DNA of 64,000 nt from Kitagawia praeruptora (Eukaryota > Streptophyta > Magnoliopsida > Apiales > Apiaceae), in NCBI GenBank assembly GCA_037693485.1, contig CM075344.1, positions 17,940,501 through 18,004,500 on the forward strand. Direction: 5' to 3'. The notes under the pieces are model-generated. The model did not search any database. It had not been told where the DNA came from and was given only the letters and a program-made list of their open reading frames with translations. Shown here one piece after another: positions 1 to 10,379 of the stretch (position 1 is the stretch's first letter; each line of letters opens with the position of its first letter). The translations under genes were made by a program, and so were the position numbers.

Positions 1-319
1 ACCGATCTTCCAAGATACCAATTGAAACACTTTTGATGGACCAAAACACTCCAAAAGGAGAGACATAAATAAACTCTCAACAAGAAGAGACATAAACCAC
101 CCAAAAAGATGGAGATTATTGAATTTATTAATAAGGAAAAAAGAAAAGATTAGGATGAAGAGGGGGACGGATGAAGATGAAGGAGGGTGAGGAAGGAAAG
201 AGGAAAGATGAGGGGAGAAAGAATGAAGGCGGAGAAAGGGGAAGAAGAAGGAGGGGGCGGCTGACTCTCAAAATAGGGTTTTTTCTTTGCTTTTGCTGTC
301 AGTTAACAAACTGTATTCT
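1..319. other. unique left flank of the duplication
   Basis: This stretch is not repeated elsewhere in the window. Positions about 110-260 are strongly purine-rich on the plus strand, so the minus strand is CT-rich, as in many plant 5' UTRs. No convincing ORF is seen. It ends at the exact point where similarity to units B and C begins, so 319/320 is the left breakpoint of the tandem array. A minus-strand promoter or 5' UTR is possible but unproven. Confidence 0.5.
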
Positions 320-739
320 AAATATTTTAAATTGTTAATTTAACTAATCTGGGTAATTTGGAAAATTTTGATACTCATTCGATATCTTTAACATTGCTCT
401 TACTTTGAATGTTAATTTAGTGATTTTTATAAATTAATAAGTACGGAGTAGTAAATAGATAAATTAAAGTTTGTTATATCATTATGGGGTATTTTCTATT
501 ATATTTTTAGTGCAAATTATCCAATAACAAGTTTTATGAATTTATAGTTGTATTTGGCGATGACGTTGATTCAAATTATTGAATTGTATTTTTGCAAAAT
601 GTTTTGAAAAAAACCATATTTTTACCATTTTTCTACAAAATTCGAATTTTTTGCTTGCAAAAATATTGAAGGAATTTTTGCAATTTTGTTCAAGTTAGTA
701 TTTTTAAGAAAACCTCAATTTCTTGATGATTATCTGGTA
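320..739. other. AT-rich head segment of unit A, no gene
   Basis: AT-rich DNA with no credible ORF. A short motif near 441-449 resembles a Stowaway-type MITE terminus, but no partner end was found. The same sequence is at 20709-21128 and 41079-41498. Confidence 0.5.
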
Positions 740-953
740 CCAAAAAGGTCAAATAATAATTTGCAACCTTCGCTAAATCTAGCTCTCACCTCTTGGTCTT
801 GATGTATCTCCCTCGTTTCCTCTACGAAATATCGGTTCGAATCTTGTCAAAAATAAGATGGATGTGTGAATATAAAAAAAAAATTCGCTAAATCCGTAAT
901 GGATAGATGACCAACAATCTGCAGTTTTCACCACAATTAGATAATCAAATCGA
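740..953 (-). pseudogene. F-box gene relic (unit A), split by a SINE
   Basis: Minus-strand positions 884-953 closely match the part of the intact F-box gene around 2890-2960 that encodes the F-box helix (compare LQIVGHLSITDLANL with LQIISHLPVTDLANL). A 2-bp deletion just upstream breaks the frame, and a 104-bp SINE sits inside the homology. Resemblance continues weakly to about 740. This is a dead fragment of a paralogue, not a gene. Only the F-box portion is recognisable. Confidence 0.75.
780..883 (+). mobile_element. SINE (tRNA-like), unit A
   Basis: A 104-bp insertion flanked by perfect 11-bp direct repeats TTCGCTAAATC (769-779 and 884-894). It contains GGTTCGAATC at 834-843, a good match to the RNA polymerase III B box of tRNA-derived SINEs, and ends in an A-rich tail (872-883). 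The start TAGCTCTCACCTCTTGG is a possible A box. Short length, target duplication, B box and poly(A) tail together identify a SINE; the family is not known to me. Confidence 0.8.
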
Positions 954-1434
954 CGAGTATAGGGAGAGCCCTCACCTTTAGCTAGATATAGGAAAGCCAC
1001 TGTCAGACAACCTGATACATTACACTACTCGAGAAAATAAGCTTAGCCAAGCTTTTCGAAACAGCCATTGAACAAATACGGAGAGCAGCATCAATTGAAT
1101 CTAACATATTAAAAGGTGACAAGTTAAGAACAAAGTCCAGCTATATGTGATCAAACATCAAATAGAGGGGACATTGAAGTATAGAATCAGATCAAGACCA
1201 CGAACATTAGAAACTCTATCAATGAGACATCACTCCGTGGCGCTCTACAACTCGAAGTACAAACTTGAGAGAAAAAAAAAACAAGGGTTCTGAAACATCA
1301 AGAAAACAATTTCTACTATCACTGCATGTTACATCATAATATCCATATGTTTCCACTTACCAGGTTCCACAATGAGTTCCATGACTGATGGATATTTTCA
1401 ATCATAATTGTATTAGCTGATATGTAGACGCACA

Positions 1435-1589
1435 TTAGGTTCGAAAAGGTAGCCAGCCAATTGATTTTTTAAAAGGTTCTCAATGGAGACGCCCATTGCA
1501 GCCAGCCAATTGACTTTAAAAGGTTCAATAGAGACCCTTATTAGGTTCGTAAAGATAGCCAGCCAATTGACTTTAAAAGGTTCAATGGA
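1435..1589. repeat. three-copy ~55-bp tandem repeat (unit A)
   Basis: Three imperfect copies of a motif containing AGCCAGCCAATTGACTTT and AAAAGGTTCAATGG. It lies downstream of the F-box gene. The rest of 954-2233 has no recognised gene. Confidence 0.75.
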
Positions 1590-2233
1590 CTAGAGTCAGA
1601 CAAGAACAGGGCTATAGGGAGACTAACATCACATGCTAGAGTCGAATCAAGTTTTTAGGTTGCAGAAACTCTTCTGTTCTCTGCTGCAAAAATTTCATTG
1701 TAGATTACACAACTGATATGGTACTCCTATCTTATTTTGGGCAGGTTAAAGTTTTAAGTTGCTGCAGCCTGCAAATTTACCATGATGCATTTGATAAACC
1801 TCTGTTGTAGACTTGTAGGTGTAAGATATTTAATTTTTTGTTGTTTACATGCACCCGAACCAAAAATTCCAGTCCTATTACTTCAAGATACTACCAAGCA
1901 GATTCTCAAACCCTGCATAAATTCATCTTAAAGATCATAAATGATAAAACTGCACACTATGCCAAGAACCAAAGTGAAAGATAATGAATAAGAAAGCGAT
2001 CGGTAGTCCTCCAAGACTGAAAACTCCCATTTTATGCTTATACAAGTAACCAGTCCAATATCAATGAAGAAGACTACTTTGCGCGCATAAGAACATTTTT
2101 AACGACGTTAAAAGAAACCTTTGTGTCAGTAGTTGCCAGATTAAAGATGCCATGTATTACATCAACTGTAAAACAAATCGCCCCTTCCAAATGTGAATGT
2201 CTGCCGGGCAAGTAAAGTACAAGCCTCGAGGCT

Positions 2234-3016
2234 TTAGATTTGGATGAGTTGTTTAGAATAACGAAGTAAATAGAATAAATCGAGTAGGAGGGCGTCTGAG
2301 CCAGCTTCTTTTCTGGTGCTTTTGTTTAAACCACGCATAATTGTAAAACAATCTGGATTTTTCAAACGGGATCCAATTCTATCGCTCTCCAATACCTTTG
2401 GGCCATAGTAGCTGAAAAGAACAAAAATGAGGGAAACAATCCGGAGCAAGGCATTAATAAAAAATAAAAGTAGTATAATCAAAAAACCCAAAATTAAGAA
2501 ATCTCAGAATAAATTTGATATCTAAAGAATATCATCGGCTCATCGCACCATACTCATCCCTACAGGTAAGGATTGGAATTAAGCAACTTACCCGAGAACA
2601 CGGAAGGCGGCCTTGATGTTATGCAAGCCTTCTTCGGCATGCTTAAACAGAAGATAATGATATAGGCATCCATCTCCGCATGCAATCCACAGAGCATACA
2701 AGTCCTTCCAACTCCAATCAAATTTTTTGTAGTCGTTGCTAAATCTAGTGTGATGGATGCTGAAGCCCATCTTCTTCCATCTATTCCTCCAAGAATTACT
2801 AGCAAGACACATGTTTTTCCAAAATTCTTCGTCGTCAGGAATACTTCGAATACTCGTTATCAATCTTCGCCATTCATTATCCATGCATGCGAGGTTTGCT
2901 AAATCTGTAACGGGTAGATGACTAATAATCTGCAGTTTTAGGTCAGTTGGAAGTAGTTCAAAGTAATTACATGTTTCGATCTTCTTGTGCTTCCGCATCT
3001 TCTTGTGCTTCCGCAT
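2234..3016 (-). CDS. F-box protein gene, two exons (unit A), 5' region displaced
   Basis: Exon 1 is 3016-2592 and exon 2 is 2411-2234 to a TAA stop. Exon 1 ends CTCGG before GTAAGT, and exon 2 follows TTCTTTTCAG. Joining gives 603 bp in frame, a 200-residue protein. Residues about 16-52 form an F-box (ELLPTDLKLQIISHL, then NLACMDNEWRRL), the SKP1-binding part of SCF ubiquitin ligases. The rest is basic and Trp-rich (EFWKNMCLASNSWRNRWKK) with no kelch, LRR or WD repeats, so the substrate is unknown. The start lies in an 18-bp tandem duplication, giving two in-frame ATGs (MRKHKKMRKHKK). A LINE carrying a gypsy element sits immediately upstream, so the original promoter is about 6.4 kb away. The frame stays open into LINE sequence to about 3106 and could give a chimeric N-terminus. 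Expression is doubtful. Confidence 0.72.
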
Positions 3017-3306
3017 CTTGTTTTTTTTTTGAAAAGCAATGATTGCATTCATGAAGGAGGCGAGAAACAAGAGGCTTGGAGCTGGAAGATGACCTCGCCT
3101 GATCATAAACCAGCCTTACAGTGAAGATATCTTAAGCTACTACAGGACAATTTGTCCAGGAGACCTAAACACTAGAACACAAACTTCAAGCACAGTGGAA
3201 ACGGAGTTAAAATCTCTCATGGGAAGACTCTCAGAAATTACTACCCATTTCAGCAATTATCAATGTTGAAATACACAGCATGCCAACTCAACTCAGTGCA
3301 GTGATC

Positions 3307-3696
3307 TGAGATGTAATAGCTACGATTCTATAACTAAATTTCTGATTCAACCCAGGGAAAATAAGATACTTATGATTCCACCAACAATAAGAGTACTGGT
3401 TACAATAATAGGATAGATAATTGTTTTGAGATTACAATATTGCGAGGATGGTTCGAGAGATCCCGCCGCTCTCCTACTATCAACCACAAAATACCAATGA
3501 CTGCCTGCCCTAACCTTCCTTCTCTTCTTTATTATATACTTGCCCATTTATTACTTGACCCGGCCCAATTGCTTACTTGACTGCTCCAATTGACTTTTCC
3601 TGCAAATTGTCGCTTTTACCCTTAGTCAGCTTATCTTTAACTCTGTTCCTTCTAAACATGTGTATCACCTTAGGCTGCCTTAGTGAATGTATCACA
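3307..3696 (-). repeat. gypsy 3' LTR (unit A)
   Basis: 390 bp, TGAGATG...TATCACA on the plus strand. It carries a C-to-T difference near 3650 (CCTTCTAAAC against CCTTTTAAAC) not seen in the other three LTRs. Confidence 0.92.
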
Positions 3697-6600
3697 TTAC
3701 TCCGCTCCCAAAGAAGCACCTTGTCCTCAAGGTGAAACGAAGGAAACTGCGCAAGGACAGTCTCATAGTCCTCCCATGTTGCATCATACTCTGGAAGACC
3801 TTGCCACTTTAACAGTACCTCTCGTCGACTGGTGGAATCAGGCCCCATACGACGTACCTTCAATAACTGTTCTGGATGCACCACGAGCTCCAAATCAGAA
3901 GTCAGTTGTGTTGGAATCGTGGGTGATACTGGACTATTTCCCACTGCCTTCCTGAGTTGTGAAATGTGAAAAACCGGGTGTAATTTGCAGGAGTCTGGCA
4001 GCTGCAACTTATAAGCAACTGATCCCACCTTCTTCAAGACTTCATACGGCCCATAGAATCGTGCGGCAAGCTTCTCATATGGACGTTTAGCCAGGGACTG
4101 TTGTCGATAGGGTTGTAAGCGAAGATACACAAAATCCCCTACCTCAAACTGTAGATCACGACGGTGTTGGTCTGCATTGTATTTCATTTTCTGTTGGGCT
4201 CGAAGCAAGTGGAACCTTAAGTCATCGAGTATAGAGTCTCGTTCCCTCAGCATTTCCTCCACACTGTTCACAACTGCCTGCCCTTGTCCCACTCTAATAA
4301 TGCTTGGAGGATCCCGTCCATAAACAATCTTAAAAGGAGTAAACTTACTTGACATGTGAGGTGAAGTATTGTAAGAATATTCGGCCCATGGAAGCCATTT
4401 CGCCCAAGAACGGGGTTGACCACTGACAAAGCACCTTAAGTATGTTTCAAGAGTTTTGCTGACGATTTCCGTTTGTCCATCCGTTTGGGGATGGTACGCG
4501 GTACTATACTTCAGCTCAGTTCCACTAAGTTTGAATAGCTCACCCCAGAATTTACTTAAGAAGATGCGATCTCGGTCGGAGACAATTGAAACTGGTAGAC
4601 CATGCAAACGGACCACCTCCCTGACAAAAACTTCCGCAACAGTGACAGCCGTGTAAGGGTGTCGCAGGCCAATGAAGTGGCTATACTTAGAAAAACGGTC
4701 AACGACCACCAAAATTGAGTCGAAGCCCCGAGACAATGGCAGCCCCTCTATGAAATCGATAGAGACCCCCTCCCAAATCTGAGAAGGTAGTGTTAATGGT
4801 TGGAGTAACCCAGCTGGAGTCTGCTGGGAATATTTTTGCTGTTGACAAGTTTCACAGCTTTGAACAAACTTGGCAATATCCTTTCGCATCCCTACCCAAT
4901 GCCATTCCGTTGCAATACGGAGATATGTCTTCACCTCCCCATTATGCCCCCCAGTAGGTGAAGTATGGAATTCTCGAAGCAAAATATCCTTGAACTTGGA
5001 CTGCTGTGGTATCACCATTCTTCCTTTATACATCAATTTGTCATTGTGGATTGTAAATCCTGCATGCAGCTTGGTGTTTGCTTTGATGTCAGTAGCAATC
5101 TTGGACAACAATGGATCTACAGATACTTCCTTAAACAGTTCCCCCCAATCCACCTGTGAGACGGAGACCAACGAGCAAAATTCTGCCTTCATTTCCCCTT
5201 TGCGTGACAGCGCATCGGCAACCAGATTTGCGCGTCCTGGTTTGTACTGAATTTCAAAAGAGTAACTCATCAATTTTCCCAACCATTTTTGATACTCATG
5301 ACCTATCTCCCTTTGTTGCGTGAGATATCGCAAACTTTGCTGGTCCGTTCTTACTATGAAATGACGCCCAATCAGATAATATCGCCATTTTTGGACCGCA
5401 AAGCAAACCGCCATAAGCTCCTTTTCATATGCTGATTTTAATTTCGCCTTAGGGCCCAACAATTTACTGAAGAAGGCAATAGGGCGGGTACCTTGCATTA
5501 AAACAGCACCTAATCCATACCCAGATGCATCAGTTTCCAGAATAAAATCCATGTTGAAGTCCGGCATTGCCAGAACTGGAGGCCTGGTCATGGTGGTTTT
5601 GAGATTCTCGAAAGCTCTTGTGGCCAGTTCTGACCAGTGGAAACTGTCCTTCTTGAGTAGCTCTGTTAGAGGGCTCGCTATTTGGGCATAACCTGCTATG
5701 AAACGCCGGTAATACCCGGTTAAGCCCAGAAACCCGCGGAGTTCCTTGAGTGTCTTTGGTACAGGCCAATCATGAATAGCCTGAGTCTTCTCCTTATCGA
5801 CAGCCACCCCTTGAGCCGAAATTATGTGACCCAGGTATGCCACCTTATCTCTCCCGAAAACACATTTTTTTAGATTGGCTAGAAGGCTGTTTTGTGCCAG
5901 GACCTGCAAAACCGTGTCCAGGTGCTGCTTGTGCTCATCCTCCGTCCTACTATATACGAGGATATCGTTTTCGTCAAAAAAAAAAAATATACGAGGATAT
6001 CGTCAAAAAAGACTAATACGAACCTCCTGAGATACGGGCGGAATACATCGTTCATAAGTGACTGAAAAGTTGCCGGGGCATTCATCAACCCAAACGGCAT
6101 TACGAGAAATTCGTAATGACCGTCATGTGTACGAAAAGCTGTTTTGTGTGTATCCTCTGCCTTCACTCGAATTTGGTGATATCCAGCCTTAAGGTCGAGT
6201 TTAGAGAACACTCTTGCCCCGTGAAGCTCGTCCAATAACTCGTCGATTACGGGGATAGGATACTTGTCGGGCACTGTTTCCTTGTTTAGGGCCCGATAAT
6301 CGACGCAGAACCGCCATGACCCATCTTTTTTTCGTACCAATAAAACTGGACTAGAGAAAGGGCTGGTTGACGGCTTGATTATTCCTGCCTTTAACATGTC
6401 CGAGATCATCCTCTCTATTTCATCCTTGAGGCCTTGTGGGTACCTATACGGCCTGACCCCAACGGGGTTGCTTCCTTCTTTCAGGCAAATAGCATGCTCG
6501 TGGCCCCGTTCCGGAGGCAATCCTGTAGGCTCAGCAAAAACAGCCTGGTGCTGTTGTACAACACTTGTCAAGAACGTAGGAATTTCAACCATTGACTGTG

Positions 6601-8497
6601 CCACCTCTGTTTTTTCCAGCCTATTAATCTCCACCCAAAACCCCGACTTCTCTTTCTTGATCACCCTTTTCATGGCTTTCAGCGAAATTTTGGACCTTAC
6701 TAGTGATGGGTCCCCAACCAACGTCACTGTGTTGCTCCCCATTTCAAATTGCATCACCTGCGACTTCCAATTCGTTACGACATTGCCTAGTTTCTCCAAC
6801 CATTGTACCCCTAAAATAATATCTGTTGACCCTAACTCGAGAGGCAAAAAATCTTCTTGTATCATTATCCCACCATCCAATTGTAGTAACACTTTCTCAC
6901 AAACCCCGTTGCCCTTAATCGCTTCTCCGTTCCCCAGGGCTACCCCAAAACTGCCTGAGTCTGTCACTGGTAACTTCAGGGCAGCCACTTTGTCCAAGGC
7001 CACAAAGTTATGAGTGGCGCCCGGGTCTATTAGCACGACCACCTCACAATCTCCCAAATACCCCCTCAACTTCATGGTCTTAGGGCCAGATAACCCAACT
7101 ACTGATTGTAAAGATACTTCAGGTTGAGGACATACCTCAGACGCGACCTCTTGAACTGGAAATGGTTCAATGTGCCCCTCTTCTGATTCTTCTCCTACAT
7201 CGTCCTCCAACAAAATGACACTGAGCTCTCGTCGACGACAACGGTGTCCCACATTCCATTTGTCATCGCATTTGAAACAGAGCCCCTTAGCTCTCTTTTC
7301 TTGCAGTTCCCTGTCCGTAAGCCGCTTTACTTCACCATAGTTTTTGTTAGCTAAAACTCCGATTCCCTTGCTCATGTTAACAGACGCCTGTGACTCTCCC
7401 CCAGAATTCCCACTGGTCGATGACCCTTGCACCGTTACATTCGGCTGGGGACTTGCCTTTGAAAAATACCCAGAAAATCCACTTCGAAACACACTTCCTG
7501 TTCCCTTCTTCACCCCCATCGCCTTATGTTTCTCCTCTACCCTGAGTGCTAACTCCATGGCATGTTCAAGATTTATTGGGTTCATTACTCGCACTTCCGC
7601 CCTGACCTCCTCCTTCAACCCATTCAAAAACTGTCCCAGTAGCACTTCCTCCGAAACTCGTTCCAAAGGCGCGGCCGTCTCAATAAATCTCCGTTGATAC
7701 TCCGTTACGGTTGTAGTTTGCACAGTAGCTAGCCATTGTTCGTAAAGAGACCCTCCCCCCGAAGATCTAAACTGTCTCAGAACATAAATCTTTAAATCAG
7801 CCCACCTTCTAATAGGGTGCCTTTTACTCTCCCACTGGTACCATTTTAAAGCGTCTCCTTCAAGTGCTACTACCACGGCTTCCAATCTCTCCTCCTCCGA
7901 CAAGTGGTAAAAATTAAAATACCGTTCTACTCTTAAAACCCAACCATCTGGATCGGAGCCATCAAATAGCGGCATATCCAGCTTCCGGTACCTCCAATTT
8001 CCCGGACCTCCACCCGATCCTCCTCCCCCGTAGGGGCTTCTATCCATTTGTGGTGTGCCCACCACTACCCCCATATGCACCCCCTTTCCTGGTGATGTCT
8101 CATACCCCCGGTACACCGATTCCGACTGAACGCCTCCCCCTTCAATCTTCTCAGACCCATACCCCGATGGTGCGTTAATATTTGTGATAGTGGACCTCAC
8201 CTCTGCTTGAAAGTGCTCCTGATCATTTTTCAACGAGTATATCATCGATTCTTGTTGTTCTCTGGCTCTCGAGATCCGACCTTCCAGGCGAGACACAGCC
8301 GCCTCAAATTCACTTCCATACTTCTTACTCTGCGCCGCCTGTCCTTCCAACAACAAATCTACCAGTGATTTTTTCATTGAATCAACAGCCGTCTCTACTG
8401 CCTGAGAAACCATCGCTGACACCTTCGCTTCCCAACCCCCCAGGACATCCTCTATTTCCTCCAACCGTTGATTTACTGTGTGTGCTGCCGGAGCCAT
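3573..8497 (-). pseudogene. gypsy gag-pol polyprotein with frameshift (unit A)
   Basis: Starts at ATG 8497. Gag has an N-terminal helical segment (residues about 1-110), a Gly-rich linker, a capsid-like region (about 190-290) and an unusual zinc knuckle CFKCDDKWNVGHRC near residue 404. The protease motif near residue 490 reads LIDPGATHNF, with Pro where active enzymes have Ser or Thr. The RT includes KKDGSWRFCVDYRALN and ends in the F-D-D-I-L catalytic box. There a 35-bp insertion at about 5967-6001 shifts the frame, giving a terminated 872-codon frame (8497-5879). The second frame (about 5966-3573) encodes the RT thumb, RNase H (DASGYGLGAVL), integrase with zinc-binding and D-D-E residues, and a C-terminal chromodomain (LKWQGLPEYDATWEDYE), thought to guide integration to marked chromatin. 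The polyprotein is non-functional as it stands. Confidence 0.88.
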
Positions 8498-8507
8498 AGA
8501 TCGTGCC

Positions 8508-8519
8508 GCTCTGATACCA
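8508..8519 (-). promoter_or_regulatory. primer-binding site, initiator tRNA-Met (unit A gypsy)
   Basis: Minus-strand TGGTATCAGAGC lies 2 bp inside the 5' LTR. It is complementary to the 3' end of plant initiator tRNA-Met, which primes minus-strand DNA synthesis. The unit B equivalent is 28862-28873. Confidence 0.88.
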
Positions 8520-8521
8520 CT

Positions 8522-8911
8522 TGAGATGTAATAGCTACGATTCTATAACTAAATTTCTGATTCAACCCAGGGAAAATAAGATACTTATGATTCCACCAAC
8601 AATAAGAGTACTGGTTACAATAATAGGATAGATAATTGTTTTGAGATTACAATATTGCGAGGATGGTTCGAGAGATCCCGCCGCTCTCCTACTATCAACC
8701 ACAAAATACCAATGACTGCCTGCCCTAACCTTCCTTCTCTTCTTTATTATATACTTGCCCATTTATTACTTGACCCGGCCCAATTGCTTACTTGACTGCT
8801 CCAATTGAATTTTCCTGCAAATTGTCGCTTTTACCCTTAGTCAGCTTATCTTTAACTCTGTTCCTTTTAAACATGTGTATCACCTTAGGCTGCCTTAGTG
8901 AATGTATCACA
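8522..8911 (-). repeat. gypsy 5' LTR (unit A)
   Basis: 390 bp, nearly identical to the LTR at 3307-3696. It reads GAATTTTCC where the 3' LTR reads GACTTTTCC. Confidence 0.92.
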
Positions 8912-8916
8912 TGATC

Positions 8917-9417
8917 TCAGCACCACGCCCATATTGCTGCTAATCTCGAGCGACCCTGAACCGCTAGATCATTTGCTCCAGAATTTAGTTGCCGAGAGAT
9001 CCACTTAAATCTAATGTTTAGGCTCAATAATTTGCTTTTAAGGACCTGGCAAAAGTTGAAGTCATACTCACATAGACCTGCTTTAATCTTCATCAGAGTA
9101 TGTATTATTTCAGCATTATCTGAATGGACAATGTAAGCAAGGTTTCTTTTTTGACTGGACCAAATGTGATCAATCAAGAATTTGCATGCCTCCCATTCTG
9201 CTTCCAATGGTCCTACTGGAGGAGTTGGGCCCGAGAAGATAAAAACTAGATCCCCCTTATGATCCTTTATAAAGCCACCAAGACCTGCTTGAGAGGATCC
9301 TGTACTTGCCTTCAGGTATGAACCATCTATGAAACAAGCTAGCTCTCCTACTTTTGAGGGAAGTAATACTGAGTTACTAGATATTCCCGCAAGTAAGAGG
9401 CCTACTGGATTAACCAT
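8917..9417 (-). CDS. LINE RNase H domain, ORF2 C-terminal fragment (unit A)
   Basis: A 166-codon open frame with RNase H features: FIDGSYLKAS (first catalytic Asp), LEAEWEA (Glu), VHSDNAEII (Asp) and a late NSGANDLAVQGR region. This is the C-terminal RNase H module of plant L1-like LINEs, which removes the RNA strand during reverse transcription. The reverse transcriptase and endonuclease are missing because of 5' truncation, so the fragment cannot support transposition. Its natural stop lies just inside the junction with the gypsy element. The first Met is internal to the original ORF2. Confidence 0.75.
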   Translation of the reverse strand: MVNPVGLLLAGISSNSVLLPSKVGELACFIDGSYLKASTGSSQAGLGGFIKDHKGDLVFIFSGPTPPVGPLEAEWEACKFLIDHIWSSQKRNLAYIVHSDNAEIIHTLMKIKAGLCEYDFNFCQVLKSKLLSLNIRFKWISRQLNSGANDLAVQGRSRLAAIWAWC

Positions 9418-9470
9418 CCAGTGGTCCAGATTCTCAACTCTAAAGAGATTAAGTGCTTCCGCATCTTGTT

Positions 9471-9861
9471 AGGTCTTCGCAATTTGAGACAGGACGTTAT
9501 TATTACGAGTACGATTTTATATAACCTGTGCGATGTTTTAGATATATTTTAATTTTAATTTTCGACTTTTATAAAATAGGATAGATTAGCTCTTCAAAGT
9601 AAACCTAATGGATTGTTTGGCTGTGTTTATTAGATGGTCTATGTAACTTTGTAAAAGGTGTAGCTCGTTTGCTGATTTTAAACTTGTACTTTAATATGTA
9701 GTTTTTAAATTTTTGTTTATAAAAATAACACTAACTTATAACCAGCTATGCATGGGTTTTTTATATGAAATAAATTTATTTTATGTTAAACTTATATTTT
9801 TATATAATTATTATTTTTAATAATTATTTTAATTTTAATTTAAATAATATATATATATATA
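9471..9861. other. F-box upstream DNA, AT-rich, no gene (unit A)
   Basis: This region lies directly upstream of the F-box gene in unit C (43783-44174); in A and B it is displaced by the LINE plus gypsy insertion. No ORF of note. It would hold the ancestral F-box promoter, but I cannot identify a definite TATA element. Confidence 0.4.
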
Positions 9862-10282
9862 GGGTTAGGTTCTAGAGAGAACACCCTTAAAAAGAGAACG
9901 AGAGAACACATCATTTAACCATTGAATCTATTAGATCTAATGGCCCCGCCAAGGGCACCCAATACAAAAAATTCTTATAATTCTACCTCTATCCATTCAT
10001 TAGAAAAAAATAAAATTTTTTTAAAAAAATAATGATGATGATGATGATGATGTCACTGTGACGTCATAACAGGTTTTTTGAAAATTTTTCTTGAAATTTT
10101 TTTTTTTGAATTTTTTTATGAATGGATAGAGGGTAGAATTATAAGACTTTTTTGTATTGGGTGCCCCTGGCGGGGCCATTAGATCTAATAGATTCAATGG
10201 TTAGATGATGTGTTCTCTCGTTCTCTTTTTAAGGGTGTTCTCTCGTTCTCTTTTTAAGGGTGTTCTCTCTAGAACCTTGGCC
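9862..10282. mobile_element. foldback (inverted-repeat) element, unit A
   Basis: The arms are long near-perfect inverted repeats: the left begins GGTTAGGTTCTAGAGAGAAC and the right ends GTTCTCTCTAGAACCTTGGCC. Each arm runs about 120 bp or more through GGCCCCGCC and AATTCT-TATAATTC motifs to a loop with an (ATG)n tract. The whole can form one large hairpin. It has no ORF and sits in TA-rich DNA, so it is a non-autonomous foldback or MITE-like element. The right arm in A carries a 25-bp tandem duplication (10211-10260). Superfamily not determined. Confidence 0.82.
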
Positions 10283-10379
10283 ATATATATATTTAATTAA
10301 TGATATGCATGATTTAACACTTATATTATGAAATTTAAATTAAATACGTCATTGACCACACATTATAAATATTTAAATA

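Larger units (their letters stand above)
3307..8911 (-). mobile_element. Ty3/gypsy chromovirus-type LTR retrotransposon (unit A)
   Basis: Full-length 5605-bp element in minus orientation with 390-bp LTRs at 3307-3696 (3' LTR) and 8522-8911 (5' LTR), each TG...CA. The 5-bp target duplication TGATC is at 3302-3306 and 8912-8916. The primer-binding site is next to the 5' LTR, and a purine-rich tract precedes the 3' LTR. Coding order is gag, protease, RT, RNase H, integrase, chromodomain, as in chromoviruses. The LTRs differ at about two positions, so it inserted recently. A 35-bp insertion breaks the polyprotein. Confidence 0.93.
3023..9470 (-). mobile_element. 5'-truncated L1-like LINE with nested gypsy element (unit A)
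   Basis: This 6448-bp insertion is absent from unit C, which shows the empty site at 43764-43782. It is flanked by 18-bp repeats gtgcttccgcatcttgtt (3005-3022 and 9453-9470). A T-run at 3021-3030 is the poly(A) tail of a minus-strand element. Long target duplication, poly(A) tail and 5' truncation are the marks of target-primed reverse transcription. LINE sequence proper is 3023-3306 and 8912-9452, about 0.8 kb; the rest is a gypsy element nested in its 3' UTR. The RNase H domain at 8917-9417 fits the plant L1 clade that carries a C-terminal RNase H. The insertion sits on the F-box gene's start codon. Confidence 0.88.

Noticed and set aside
2560..2805. 81-codon ORF (and its copies in B and C)
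   Set aside because: Shadow frame overlapping F-box exon 1 and the intron.
3347..3547. 66-codon ORF repeated four times with identical protein (also 8562, 23736, 28916)
   Set aside because: It lies wholly inside the 390-bp gypsy LTRs, so repetition reflects the LTRs. No domain or coding signal.
6375..7013. 212-codon plus-strand ORF over gypsy pol (also 26729-27367)
   Set aside because: Antisense shadow of the minus-strand polyprotein; no domain features.
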